64,000 bases of DNA from Eriocheir sinensis (GCF_024679095.1 NC_066553.1:5137237-5201236); one strand, 5' to 3'. Positions 16,441-28,548 are shown, counted from the first letter of the stretch. Numbers and translations: made by a program. The notes: generated by a model from the letters alone, not told the origin.

Positions 16441-16483
16441 AAGTTTGTTCTCCGTTCGGGTTCTTAACGAGGAGGAGGAGGAA
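16441..16483 (+). repeat. Stray unit of the 70-bp minisatellite, left of the LINE
   Basis: GTTTGTTCTCCGTTCGGGTT, then AACGAGGAGGAGGAGG, is a diverged unit of the array resuming at 17420, so the LINE between them probably inserted into the array. Confidence 0.65.
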
Positions 16484-17412
16484 CATAAGAACATAAGAAC
16501 ATAAGAACGCAGGAGTCTGCAAGAGGCCGGTAGGCCTGTACGAGGCAGCTCCTTTGACCCTAAGCTCCCTTGTATCTAACCCCACCTAATATCGCTGTCC
16601 ATGAATTTATCTAGTCTATTTTTGAATGTAACAATTGTATTGGCACTCACCACATGACTGCTAAGCCTATTCCACTCATCCACCACCCTGTTAGTAAAAC
16701 AATTTTTGCCTATGTCCCTGTTGAATCTGAATTTATCCAGTTTAAACCCGTTACTTCGTGTCCTACCCGGTTCTCTTACCAACAAAACCTTATGAATGTC
16801 TCCCTTATTAAAGCCCTTCATCCATTTATAAACCTCGATCATGTCTCCACGCACCCTTCGCCTTTCTAGAGAATGCAAGTTTAACTGTTTGAGTCTTTCC
16901 TCGTATGGCAAGTTTCTCAACCCCTGAATCATCTTAGTCATCCTCCTCTGCACCGATTCTAACATTTTGATATCCATTCTATAGTAGAGTGACCAGAACT
17001 GAACCGCATAGTCAAGATGAGGTCTAACTAATGCTAAATATAGTTTGAGGAAGACTTCGGGGCTTCTGTTGCTTACGCTCCTTGAAATAAATCCCAGGAC
17101 CCTATTAGCTCGATTTCTAGCTTGAATGCATTGTGCCCTTGGACGGAGATCAGAGCTCACTAAGACCCCTAAATCCCTCTCGCACCCAGACCTACTTATG
17201 AGAGTGTCATTTAAGCAATAGTTATGTGAGGGGTTGTTCCTACCTACACTCAGAATACTGCACTTCCCTACATTGAACTCCATCTGCCATTTATCCGCCC
17301 AGTCATATAATCTGTTGAGTTCACCTTGGAGAATACTAGCGTCCTGATCCGACTCAATTACTCTACCGATCTTGGTATCATCTGCAAATTTACTAACATC
17401 ACTACTAATTCC
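16484..17412 (-). mobile_element. CR1-like LINE, 5'-truncated, with 8-bp tail repeats
   Basis: The minus-strand element runs from mid reverse transcriptase to the 3' end. On the + strand its 3' tail is AACATAAG repeated three times (16484-16508), i.e. (CTTATGTT)n in element sense. Octamer tails are typical of CR1-type non-LTR elements, whereas jockey-type elements end in poly(A). It is the best preserved of at least five related pieces here (600-985, 9830-12600, 20583-22580, 48555-49470). The 5' truncation lies beside GGA repeats. Confidence 0.85.
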
Positions 17413-17595
17413 TGTGTGTGGAGGAGGAGGAGGAGGAGTTTGTTCTCTGTTCGGCGTCATAGCGAGGAGGAAGGAGGAGGAGGAGAACAAGGAGGAGAAA
17501 GAGGAGGAGTTTGTTCTCTGTTCAGCGTCATAGCGAGGAGGAGGAGGAGGAGGACAAGGAGGAGAAAGAGGAGTTTGTTCTCTGTTCGGCGTCAT
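16576..17595 (-). CDS. Reverse transcriptase C-terminal half fused by chance to minisatellite-coded N terminus
   Basis: 339-codon minus-strand frame. Residues 1-60 are read from the flanking 70-bp minisatellite and contain MTPNREQTP twice (1-9, 46-54) plus Pro/Ser runs. From residue about 63 it is LINE protein: KFADDTKI (69-76) is the catalytic xADD box, WADKWQMEFNVGKCSILSVG (99-118) the next conserved block, followed by the SGCERDLGVLVSSD type region, YAVQFW, ESVQRRMTKMI and ERLKQLNLHSLERRR, ending DSDIRWG. The fingers and first catalytic aspartate are missing, so the product cannot be an active enzyme. No stop interrupts the LINE part, which suggests a recent insertion. The start codon lies in the minisatellite and has no known relevance. 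Confidence 0.7.
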   Translation of the reverse strand: MTPNREQTPLSPPCPPPPPPRYDAEQRTNSSSFSSLFSSSSFLLAMTPNREQTPPPPPPHTGISSDVSKFADDTKIGRVIESDQDASILQGELNRLYDWADKWQMEFNVGKCSILSVGRNNPSHNYCLNDTLISRSGCERDLGVLVSSDLRPRAQCIQARNRANRVLGFISRSVSNRSPEVFLKLYLALVRPHLDYAVQFWSLYYRMDIKMLESVQRRMTKMIQGLRNLPYEERLKQLNLHSLERRRVRGDMIEVYKWMKGFNKGDIHKVLLVREPGRTRSNGFKLDKFRFNRDIGKNCFTNRVVDEWNRLSSHVVSANTIVTFKNRLDKFMDSDIRWG

Positions 17596-17815
17596 AGCGA
17601 GGAGGAGGAGGAGGAGGAGGAGGAGGACAAGGAGGAAAAAAAGGAGGAGTTTGTTCTCTGTTCGGCGTCATAGCGAGGAGGAGGAGGAGAAGGAGGAGGA
17701 GGAAGAGAAAGAGGAGGAATTTGTTCTCTGTTCGGCGTCATAGCGAAGAGGAAGGAGGAGGAGAACAAGGAGGAGAAAGAGGAAGAGTTTGTTCTCTGTT
17801 CGGCTTCATAGAAAG
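17420..17815 (+). repeat. 70-bp minisatellite (GGA array plus conserved TTTGTTCTCTGTTCGGCGTC), 6 units
   Basis: TTTGTTCTCTGTTCGGCGTC or a close variant starts at 17439, 17510, 17574, 17650, 17720 and 17788 (spacing 64-76). A constant 27-bp core alternates with GGA/GAA stretches of variable length, so the unit is a unique core captured in a GGA array. Confidence 0.92.
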
Positions 17816-17859
17816 GAACTTCTTGTGTGTTAGACGTGGGAATAGGTGTTGTCTTTGTA

Positions 17860-18220
17860 TAACTTACTGATTAGAATGAAATATGCAATGCAGTTCTGGT
17901 CCTTCAATTACCAGGCCACTGATTTACTGGGAAGAGTGCAGCGAGGCGTTCGATCCTAAGTGACTAAATGGCACCTCTTTTGCGCCTTAGACGACTCCGT
18001 TCTAAAAATAGTCTACAGTTCCTGCCTACGCATCATGGGGTGGGGCGTGTGAAGAACGACTCAAGCGACGCAACTTCTTTTCATTGGCCAGAAGACGGCA
18101 GCGTGTGGAACTGATACAGGTCTTCAAGTCTTCAAGTACCCCAATAATTTCAGTAACGTCGATTACTCCCAAGTTTTCCGAGCTCCAAACTGACCGGCCA
18201 GTATAGTCCCACTCTCTCTA
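17860..18220 (+). mobile_element. Old LINE fragment, plus strand (C-terminal region after reverse transcriptase)
   Basis: The + strand translates as YAMQFWSFNYQ (from 17881) and, in a second frame near 18060, LKRRNFFSLARRRQRVELIQ then VFK. These are the 'YAVQFWSP.Y' and 'ERLKRLNLFSLERRR.RGDLI.VFK' blocks of CR1-like LINE proteins. At least one frameshift separates them. It is more diverged from the 16484-17412 copy than expected for the same subfamily. Confidence 0.6.
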
Positions 18221-18340
18221 AGGGTATGTGGTCCCCGGGTCAAGACGCTCGGCTGTTGCTTCGAAATTCACCACGGTGTGTTCTGGAAAATACTCCCATT
18301 GTGATTCCCACTCAAAATTACTTCGCGTGTAAGGGAAAAA
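18220..18340. other. Mixed sequence, nothing recognised
   Basis: Ordinary composition between the LINE remnant and duplication B copy 2. Confidence 0.3.
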
Positions 18341-18770
18341 AGTAGAAGGAAGAGAAAAGGAGAAGGAAATTGAGAAAGAGGAGGAAAAACAAGAAGTGGA
18401 GACATGTAACGCTTAAACACTTTCTCCTCCTCTTCTACTTCCTTCATCTTTTTCTTCTCTTTCTTCTCTTTCTTCCTATCTTCTTTCCTTCCCATCTTTC
18501 TTCTCTTCCTTCTCTTTCTCCTCGTTCTTCCTTCTTCTCTTTCTTCTCATGCCCCAGCTTCCTCTGTCTTGGGGAATAGGGGAAGGGTTTGGGCAAGGGT
18601 GGGTGGCAGGGCGGGCGAAGGGGGAAGGGAGGAGGCAGGGGGAATGGGGAGGCAGGGGGAATGGGGAGGCAGGGGGAATGGTGAGGCAGGGGGAGTGGTT
18701 AAAATTCCGGTTGTTGTATTGAAAGGTCTTAGTGTATTGAGGTCTTTCATCATAAGGTTGTTTCTCTCTG
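18340..18770 (+). repeat. Dispersed duplication B, copy 2
   Basis: Same landmarks as 15700-16115. The GGCAGGGGGAATGGGGA motif is expanded to about four 19-bp units at 18640-18690. ATTGAGGTCTTTCATCATAA (18738-18757) is identical to copy 1. Confidence 0.8.
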
Positions 18771-18949
18771 TGTTTCTCTCCTCTGTTTCTCATATTTTCC
18801 CTCTATCTAGCTATCTATCTATCTATCTCTGTCTCCTCGAAAACCACATAGACCGTTACTTTGTGGTGATGAGACTGAACTGAACATCCCCGCACATACT
18901 TCCAACAAATACCTACTTGCATAATTTTCGGAGGTCATTAACGGAAAGG

Positions 18950-19014
18950 GCGAGGAAAGGAAAACAATTAGGACTAAGCAGATAATCAAGGAAACATGCG
19001 ATTTAGGGTTAGAG

Positions 19015-19105
<91 letters not shown>

Positions 19106-19370
19106 TGATAATCACACAGGAGAGAGGAGGAGGAATTACTAAGAGAAGATGAAAGAAAAAAAACGAAGGAAGGAAGAAGGGAAGGGAGAGAAGAAAGGAA
19201 TAACTAACAATGCGAAAGGGAGATAAGGAAGGGAGAGAGAGAGAGAGAGAGAGAGAGTTGATAAGGAAGGGAGAGAGAGAATGAGCTGGATGGAGGACGA
19301 AAAGAAGGGAATAGAAGAGTAATTGATAAACGGAGGGAGAGGAGAACGATAAGAAGAGGAGGAGGAGGAG
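18950..19370 (+). repeat. Dispersed duplication A, copy 2, with (CA)n at 19018-19102
   Basis: Parallels 13735-14085. A (GA)n block at 19230-19257 and a repeated GATAAGGAAGGGAGAGAGA (19222, 19260) are specific to this copy. Confidence 0.75.
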
Positions 19371-19661
19371 GAGGAAGAAGAAGAGGAGGAGGAGGTAACA
19401 ATTTCACAATCAATTAATAATATCGCTAAAGTATTCAATCGCGTTATAGGCCAATAGACTTTATGTAGCCTTCTCTTCCACGATTCCATGTTTCCTTCTC
19501 TTCTTCTTTCTCCTCCTTCTCCTCCTCCTTTCTTTCATCTTCCCCACCTCTTCCGCAAACTACTAACCTCAATCTTCCCTCCTCCTCCTCCTCCTCCTCC
19601 TCCTCCTCAGGTCGTGGGAGGAGGCGACGAATACCACTGAGGAGTCCCAAGACGGTGGACT

Positions 19662-19704
<43 letters not shown>

Positions 19705-19985
19705 GTGGGTTTTGGGGCAAGTTACGAGACTGGGGAGAAAGAGGAAAGAGGGAGGAGAAGGAGGAGGAGGAGGAGGGGAGGGGGAGGTGATTAAAGATTT
19801 CGGATTGTGTGTGAGGGGGAGAGGGGGGGGAGAAGAGGGGGAGGAGAGGAAGTAAGAGAAGAAAGAGAAGAATGGGGAGAAGGAGAGAAACGGGAAGGAG
19901 AAAAAAAGGAAAAGCTATTAGGATTAAGGAAGAGGAGGAGGAAGAGGAAGAGGAGTGGAGAGAAAGTGCTCACCTTCATTTTCCT
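19371..19985. repeat. GGA array, short AT-rich island, TCC array, (GA)n and G-rich purine tract
   Basis: A 70-bp island at 19395-19465 (CAATCAATTAATAATATCGC) is the only mixed sequence. TCC at 19578-19610, (GA)n at 19668-19700 and GGA/GGGGA-rich to 19960. Confidence 0.8.
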
Positions 19986-20400
19986 TTTTCCTCTTCCTTC
20001 CTCACTTTCTCCATTTTTTCCTCTTATTATCCTCTTATTTTTCTCCTTATTTTCCTCCTATTCTTTCTTTTTTTTCCTCTCACTTTTCTTTCATTTCACT
20101 TTCTCCTTTCTTTTCCTCTCATTTTTTTCCTTCACTCCTCTTCGTCCTTTTCATTTTCATTTTCATCCACAATTCCTCTTCTTTTCCTTTCAATCTTTTC
20201 ATTCACATCTCTTCCTCCTTTCTTTTCCTCTCATTTTTTTCCTTCACTCCTCTTCGTCCTTTTCATTTTCATTTTCATCCACATTTTCTCTTTTCTTTTC
20301 CTTTCAATCTTTTCATTCACATCTCTTCCTCCTTTCTTTTCCTCTCTCTCTATATCTCCACTCCTCCTCCTCCTCCTCCTATTCTCCATCCTCTCCCCTT
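19986..20400 (+). repeat. C/T tract with a 112-bp tandem repeat
   Basis: TTCACTCCTCTTCGTCCTTT recurs at 20131 and 20243, with ATTCACATCTCTTCCTCC conserved; about 2.3 copies over 20090-20350. Confidence 0.8.
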
Positions 20401-20646
20401 CACGCCTCCCCACCCTTCTCATTATCATTTTGACCCCAACGTTCAAAGAGAGAGGGAGCAGATCAGCCTCGTCTAATTATCGTCAAATTACTAAACATCA
20501 GTCATCGGGTAAAGGTTGGAGTCGATCATTGTTGGGTGTATTCGGGATCCCCAGGAGAGAGACTGATTAATTCATGATCCGCAGCGAAGGCTCACAAAGG
20601 GCGGGTCATGCCTTGGTAATCTTGTGTCCTTTTGTGCTACTGTAAT

Positions 20647-21420
20647 GAGGCGGGAGACGGGGATGAAAACAGTGATGAAATGTGTTTAGTTTTTAGTTAA
20701 GTTTTCGATGTAGTTTCTCATAATCGGGTGTTTATATAGAGTAAATGATGCATGGTACAGTAATGAGGCGGGAGACAGGGATGAAAACTGTGTGATCGAA
20801 ATGTGTTTAGGTTTTAGTCAAGTTTTCAATGTACTCCCTCATAATCGGGTATATATATGGAGTAAATGATCACTGAATAGATGCATGGTACAGTGTTGAG
20901 GCGGGAGACAGGGATGAAAACTGTGTGATCGAAATGTGTTTAGGTTTTAGTCAAGTGTTCAATGTACTCCCTCATAATCGGGTATCTATATGGAGTAAAT
21001 GATCACTGAATAGATGCATGGTACAGTAATGAGGCGGGAGACAGGGATGAAAACTGTGTGATCGAAATGTGTTTAGTTTTTAGTCAAGTTTTCAATGTAC
21101 TCCCTCATAATCGGGTATCTATATGGAGTAAATGATCACTGAATAGATGCATGGTACAGTGTTGAGGCGGGAGACAGGGATGAAAACTGTGTGATCGAAA
21201 TGTGTTTAGTTTTTAGTCAAGTTTTCAATGTACTCCCTCATAATCGGGTGTTTATATAGAGTAAATGATCACTGAATAGATGCATGGTACAGTGTTGAGG
21301 CGGTAGACTGTGTGATGAAATGTGTTTGGTTTTTAAGTGAAGCGTTCGGAGAAGTTCCTCATTATCGGGTGTTTATAAAGAGTAAATGCTCACGGAATGA
21401 AAGATAAAGTGCTGAGCTGG
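20647..21420 (+). repeat. 133-bp tandem repeat made of LINE reverse transcriptase motif A, 6 units
   Basis: GAGGCGGGAGAC or its variant starts at 20647, 20765, 20898, 21031, 21164 and 21297. Spacing is 118 for the first unit (15 bp shorter) and then exactly 133 four times. The middle units are nearly identical; the first and last are diverged, as expected if growth was internal. Each unit contains CCTCATAATCGGGT, the codons for the 'PHNR' of motif A. 133 is not a multiple of 3, so the frame is lost between units. Confidence 0.92.
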
Positions 21421-21879
21421 ATCAGGGCGTAGCTTAGCAATAGGAAGCAAAGAGTGCAAATCAACGGTAAAAAAGACTGACTATACGGTTTAGTTCTGAT
21501 CTCCTTACTAGAGAATGGACATCAGCACAGAGAAGGATGGCAAAAATGATTCACGGGTCGAGAATTAACCCATATTAGGAAATACTTGAACATTTAAATT
21601 TGAATTATCTACAAAGGTGAATGGTGCGAGGAGACTTGGTTGAAACACAGATGAATGAAGGTTTTAATAATGGTGACGCCAGTAAGGTTCAGGTAGTAAT
21701 CGAATGAAGTAAGACACGTAGTAACGGGTTAAAGTTGGATAAATTCAGATTCAACAAAGACATTATGCAAGAATTTGTTTACTGACGGAGTGGCGGATGA
21801 GTGGAGCAGGCTTGGCAGTCATGTTGTAAGTATCAATACGAAAGAGGCATCCAAAAAGAGGTTTAATAAGTGGATACGT

Positions 21880-22515
21880 TAATGGATAGTCAGGTTAGGT
21901 GGGGTTGGGTTAGGCTTGGCACTCATGTCGTAAGAACCAATACGAAAGAAGGATTAAAAAATAGGTTAGATAAGTAGATACGTTAATGGATAGTAAGGTT
22001 AGGTGGGGTTAGGTTAGGCATTCAAAAAGAGGTTAGATAAGTATATAAGTTAACGGATAGTAAGGTTAGATGGGCTTAGGTTAGGCTCGGCAGTCATGTT
22101 GTAAGTATCAATACCAAAGAAGCATTCAAAAATAGGTTAGATAAGTATATAAGTTAATGGATAGTAAGGTTAGGTGGGGTTAGGTTAGGCATTCAAAAAG
22201 AGGTTAGATAAGTATATAAGTTAATGTATAGTAAGGTTAGATGGGGTTAGGTTAGGCTTGGCAGTCATGTTGTAAGTATCAATACCAAAGAAGCATTCAA
22301 AAAGAGGTTAGATAAGTATATAAGTTAATGGATAGTAAGGTTAGGTGGGGTTAGGTTAGGCATTCAAAAAGAGGTTGGATAAGTATATAAGTTAATGGAT
22401 AGTAAGGTTAGATGGGCTTAGGTTAGGCTTGGCAGACATGTTTTAAGTATCAATACCAAAGCAGCATTCAAAAATAGGTTAGAAAAGTTGATAAGTTAAT
22501 GGATAGTAAGGTTAG
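21880..22515 (+). repeat. Higher-order tandem array built from the LINE 3' end
   Basis: Units of AAAAAGAGGTTAGATAAGTA, then TAAGTTAATGGATAGTAAGG and TTAGGTGGGGTTAGGTTAGGC recur about eight times. They correspond to the last codons of the LINE protein ('FK.RLDK.MDS..RWG') and the following bases. Short units (about 70-80 bp) alternate with longer ones that add GGCAGTCATGTTGTAAGTAT (22098, 22260 and variants), giving a two-level period. Confidence 0.85.
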
Positions 22516-22580
22516 GTGAGGTTAGTTTTACAGGAGCTACCCTTTTGCAGACTCGTACCAATGCTCCTATATTCTTATCC

Positions 22581-22805
22581 TCTACCCTTTACATCCCTCC
22601 CCTACCCACCCATCTTATTTTCTCTTCCGAACCCTCCCACCTCTTCGTCACCTTTCCCTTCATCCCCTCTCTCTCCTCCCTTTCCTCCATTGCCCCTTCT
22701 CACATCCTCCTCCATCCCTTAATCCCTCCTCCTCTATCACCCCTACCCCTCCATACCCTTCCTCCTCTATCCCTCTCTTCCTTCTTCCCGCCCTTCTCGC
22801 CTCTC
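22581..22805 (+). repeat. C/T-rich tract
   Basis: CCTCC/CCCTT-rich, about 225 bp. No feature is seen beyond composition. Confidence 0.8.
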
Positions 22806-22892
22806 CTCGTCCATTCTGCAGCCGCCTGACGTATTGGCGGCCACAGCTGGTGCAGTGCTAGGCCGGGAGTGCACCACCTGTCTGGCGGCCAC

Positions 22893-22900
<8 letters not shown>
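22806..22900. promoter_or_regulatory. GC-rich island with three different E-boxes
   Basis: A mixed GC-rich stretch between a C/T tract and (GA)n. It holds CAGCTG, CACCTG and CACGTG within about 50 bp, plus a repeated GGCGGCCAC (22836 and 22883) and inverted GGTGCA/TGCACC. Regulatory meaning is inferred from motif density. Confidence 0.35.
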
Positions 22901-22977
<77 letters not shown>

Positions 22978-23200
22978 AATAAAAGAAAGATGGAAAGAAA
23001 GACAATGAATGAATAAGTGAATGAATGAGAAGAAAGAAATAGAGAGAGAAAGAAAGGCAAGAAAGAATGAATGGATGAATGAATGAATGAATGTGTGTGT
23101 GTGTGTGTGTGTTTGTGTGAGCGAGAGAGAGAGAGAGAGAGAGAGAGAATTTATGTTTATGTATAGAGGAGGAAGAAAAACGGCATGGAGATAAGGATTG

Positions 23201-23257
<57 letters not shown>

Positions 23258-23473
23258 ACGAGACACAAAATGACACTTCCTGTTCACCACCTCCACTACT
23301 GTTTTGGAACGAATGCGTGAGGAGGAGGAGGAGGAAGAAGAAGAAGAAGAAGAAGAAGAAGAAGAAGAAGAAGAAGAAGAAGAAGAAGAGAAGGATATTT
23401 GAAGGAAGGAAAACATAGCAAGACAAAAAAGGAAAGACATGAAAAAAACAGTAACAATAATAATAATAATAAC

Positions 23474-23536
<63 letters not shown>

Positions 23537-23716
23537 CCATCACGTCCTTCATTAAACTCGTCCTTTTCATCCATTCAGTCGCTCATTTATCCGCGCATTC
23601 ACCGACATAGAGAGAGAGAGAGTGCAAATATTTCACACAGGTAGATACGTACTCACTCCCTTGCTCTCTCTCTCACACACACTTACTCACTCGCTCACTC
23701 ACTCACTTCACGTTAT

Positions 23717-23760
<44 letters not shown>

Positions 23761-23807
23761 AGCTGAATGGTAAACGAACAATAAGAGAGAGAAGTTTTGA
23801 CGTGCTG

Positions 23808-23853
<46 letters not shown>

Positions 23854-24110
23854 TCTCTCTCCTCTCCTCTCTCTTCCCTCTCTCTCCTCTCTTCTCCAGT
23901 CTCTCTCCTTCTCCCTCCTCTCCCTTCTCCCTCTCTCCCCTACTCCCTTTCCTTCCCTTCCTTTCCCTCTTCCCTCCCTTCCCCTCTCCTCCCTTCTCCC
24001 TCCCTCTCCTCCCCCTCTCCCTCTCTTTTCCCTTCCCTTCCCTTCCACCTCTCCACCTCCTCTCCAGTCTCCCTCCTTCCCTCCCTCCGTCCTCTCCCTC
24101 CCCCCCCTTC
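22897..24110. repeat. Microsatellite cluster: (GA)n, (GT)n, (GAA)n, (AAT)n, (CT)n
   Basis: (GA) at 22897-22974, 23124-23148, 23201-23254 and 23718-23754; (GT) at 23092-23112; (GAA) at 23333-23389; (AAT) at 23457-23535; ACTC units at 23650-23705; (CT) at 23812-23860, then C/T-rich to 24108. Short mixed pieces between them (for example 23540-23610) show no gene. Confidence 0.95.
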
Positions 24111-24111
24111 A

Positions 24112-24300
24112 CTGGACCGGGTAATCTGCAGTTTATTTCCTATCAGTCACTCTCGCCGGGTCGTAATGAACGGGGCGGATCAACAGGTCATCGGATCACC
24201 CTCATCAGCCAGCCTCTCGCTCGCTGCACGGTGTTGCTAATGTTGTTTTGTGTTTTTTTTATATTGGCAGCCATCAGGGAAGTGCGTGGATATGGGATTT
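24112..24300. other. Non-repetitive island
   Basis: About 190 bp of balanced composition between two pyrimidine tracts, including GGGTCGTAATGAACGGGGCG and AACAGGTCATCGGATCACC. No open frame with splice signals is evident. Candidate conserved non-coding element. Confidence 0.35.
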
Positions 24301-24815
24301 TGTTTTTTCTCGTCGTTGTTGTTGTTTTCCTCCTCGTCCTCTTCATCGTCCTTGTCCGGGTCTTCCTCGTCTTCCTCATCCTCTTCTTTGTTCTCTCTCT
24401 TCTCGTCCTCATTTTCGTTCTTCTATTTCTCGTTCTCCTCGTCCTCGTCCTTCTCATGGCCATCCTTTTCCTCCTCCTCGTCCTCCTTTTCCTCCTCCTC
24501 GTCCTCTTTTTCCTCCTCCTCTTCATCCTATTCATCCTTTTCCTCCTCGTCCTCCTTTTCCTCCTCCTCGTTCTCGTCTTTGTCCTCCTACTGCTCATCC
24601 TATTCATCCTTTTCCTCCTCATTTTCCTCTTCTTCCTCCTCCTCGTCCTCGTCTTCGTCCTCCTCCTCTTCATCTTCCAAATCGTCTTCTTTCTTGTCGT
24701 TGTTCTTCTCCTCCTTCTCCTCCTCCTTCTCCTCTTCTTCGTTCTCGTCTTTCTCCTCGTCTTCCTTCTCCTCATTTTTCTCTTCCTCCTCCTCGTCATC
24801 GTCCACATTTTAAGC
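24300..24815 (+). repeat. Degenerate TCC/TCG tract
   Basis: CTCCTCGTC-type units over 500 bp, open in several frames on both strands because the triplets lack stops. The Ser-rich and Arg/Glu-rich open frames are artefacts. Confidence 0.9.
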
Positions 24816-25200
24816 TCTTTAATATTATGTTAGGTCAACTTCCTGTCATCCGTCACAATATTTATTTAGCTTTTATTTCGTGTGTGATTTTATTTTTGTT
24901 CTGTAATTCGTTTTGATTTGTTATTGTGATAAAAAAAATGTCTATAAAAATGAGAGCGTTGCAGGGAAAACACACAAAGAAAAGCAACACAGGCAATGTC
25001 GAGAACGTGACAGACAGAGAATGAATAAGAAATACAGCATAGACAAGCACAGGGACCGACAGCAGCAGACATGAAGTGAAATAACAAAAAGCAAACAGCC
25101 AGTCAAGAGAAGCAAACAGCACAGCACTTTATGAACACCACACTTAGATACTTCATCTGTTTATAAAGGAAAAATTGCCTTGAAAAAAACAGGTAAACAT
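24816..25200. other. AT-rich unique-looking sequence, nothing recognised
   Basis: About 385 bp of mixed sequence. An 86-codon minus-strand frame (24862-25122) lacks recognisable motifs and is probably chance. Confidence 0.3.
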
Positions 25201-25204
25201 AGAT

Positions 25205-26185
<981 letters not shown>

Positions 26186-26199
26186 GGGGGAGGATATGG

Positions 26200-27359
<1,160 letters not shown>

Positions 27360-27362
<3 letters not shown>

Positions 27363-27835
27363 ATAGTTCAAACTCTTTCAAACAACTATTTTTTTTCTCT
27401 TTTCGTTCTTCTTTTGTTTTCTTGTATTCTTCTTTTGTTTTGTTTTCAATTTTGTATTTTTCTATTAGCCTTTTATTATTTTTTGTCTTACTTTGTCTAA
27501 TTATTATCAAACTTTAAAAAATAAATAATCAACTAATTGCTTTTTTTCACTTCTACATACCTCGATTTTTCCTTTCCTTCTATTTTTCAACTAATTCTTC
27601 TTTTTCTTCACTTTGATTTCTTTTAACTAATTTCCTTCTATTTTTCACCTAATTCATCTTTTTCACTTTACTTCGATTTCTTCCACAACAATTTCCTTCT
27701 ATTCTCTTCCACTTTGGCTTCGATTTCCCACAACAATTTAATTTTATTTTTCAACTAATTCTGTTTTTCACTTCTACCTCCATTATTTCCTACAGCAATT
27801 TCCTTCTATCTTTCTACGATTTTTCCGGCCATAAA
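27360..27835 (+). repeat. AT-rich stretch with a degenerate 60-bp tandem repeat
   Basis: TTCCTTCTATTTTTCAACTA and variants recur about every 57-61 bp from 27570 to 27800 (about 4-5 units, with CTTCGATTTCTTCCACAACA between them). 27360-27540 is T-rich without a feature. Confidence 0.7.
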
Positions 27836-27837
27836 TC

Positions 27838-27992
27838 TCTTGACCAATCACGGCTCGACCTCAGGGAATGACGTATGGGGACGGCCGACCAATGGGAGGC
27901 CAGATAGGTTGTGACGTCACGGCCATAAAGCATCTGGACCAATCAGAGGCCTCGAGGGAGTTACCGTGACATGTGACACTGGCCAATGGAAG
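27838..27992. promoter_or_regulatory. Promoter-like island: alternating CCAAT and CRE/TGACG motifs
   Basis: CCAAT boxes lie on the + strand at 27844, 27889, 27939 and 27983 (spacing 45, 50, 44). Between them are TGACGT at 27869, a perfect palindromic CRE TGACGTCA at 27912-27919, and GTGACATGTGACA at 27965. CCAAT-to-TGAC distance is 23-27 bp each time. CCAAT is the NF-Y site and TGACGTCA the CREB/ATF site, and such pairs work together in animal promoters. GCCATAAA occurs twice (27829, 27921). A G-rich run and (GA)n follow at 27990-28135. No transcript can be shown. Confidence 0.55.
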
Positions 27993-28058
27993 GAGGGGGA
28001 GGGGGGGAAGGGGAGGGGGAGAGAAAGTGTTATTGCTTGGGCTGGTTGGGGTCACCGA

Positions 28059-28060
<2 letters not shown>

Positions 28061-28140
<80 letters not shown>

Positions 28141-28300
28141 GAAAGAAAAGAAAGGAGGAGAGAATGAAAAAAATAGAGAAAGAAAGATAGAAAAAGAAAG
28201 AAAAAAAGAAAAAGAGGAAAGTATGACAAGATAAGAAAAAACAAAGAAAGATAGAAGAAATTGTGAAAGAAGAATGAGAGAGGGAAATAAGAAAACACAC
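28061..28300. repeat. (GA)n at 28061-28134 and A/G tract
   Basis: Perfect GA units followed by AAAGAAAG-type purine sequence. Confidence 0.95.
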
Positions 28301-28309
28301 TAATTGCCG

Positions 28310-28505
28310 TAGGATATGTTAGCTTAAGACACTCAAGTTCTAACCTCGAACCTTAGAGCCTTAGCTTAGGACCCATTAGGACCCTGGAGTTTCAGCTTAG
28401 GACCCAAGAGATTTAAATTAGGACCCTTAAGTTCCAGCATAGGACCCCCGTACAAAGTGTCCATTGGTATAGGACTCCTAGGATAAAAAAGAGATCCTAC
28501 TTGAA
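28310..28505 (+). repeat. Degenerate short tandem repeat (TAGGACCC)
   Basis: TTAGGACCC or TAGGACC occurs at about 28365, 28376, 28397, 28420, 28440 and 28470, with TTCAGCTTAGGACCC-like units 20-30 bp apart. It is worn, and no gene lies within it. Confidence 0.65.
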
Positions 28506-28546
28506 AGCCAGACACATAGATGGGAAGGGATGATAAATGAAGGAGA

Positions 28547-28548
<2 letters not shown>

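Larger units (their letters stand above)
20583..22580 (+). mobile_element. CR1-like LINE with two internally amplified segments
   Basis: Degraded plus-strand copy; blocks appear in the right order. Near 20600 the sequence corresponds to 'KGRSCL.NLVSFC' upstream of motif A. The 133-bp array follows, each unit holding motif A (VFNVLPHNRVSIWSK). At 21410-21470 'WI....LSNRKQRVQINGK' (before motif B) is readable. The xADD region is deleted. From 21500 the 'QRRM.KMI.G' and C-terminal blocks follow. The 3' end AGGAGCTACCC...CTCCTATATTCTTA at 22528-22578 matches the end of the copy at 48555-49470. Stops in all units make it inactive. Confidence 0.75.

Noticed and set aside
24862..25122. 86-codon minus-strand hydrophobic protein
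   Set aside because: AT-rich sequence with overlapping alternative frames of similar length; no signal peptide pattern or homology could be recognised.
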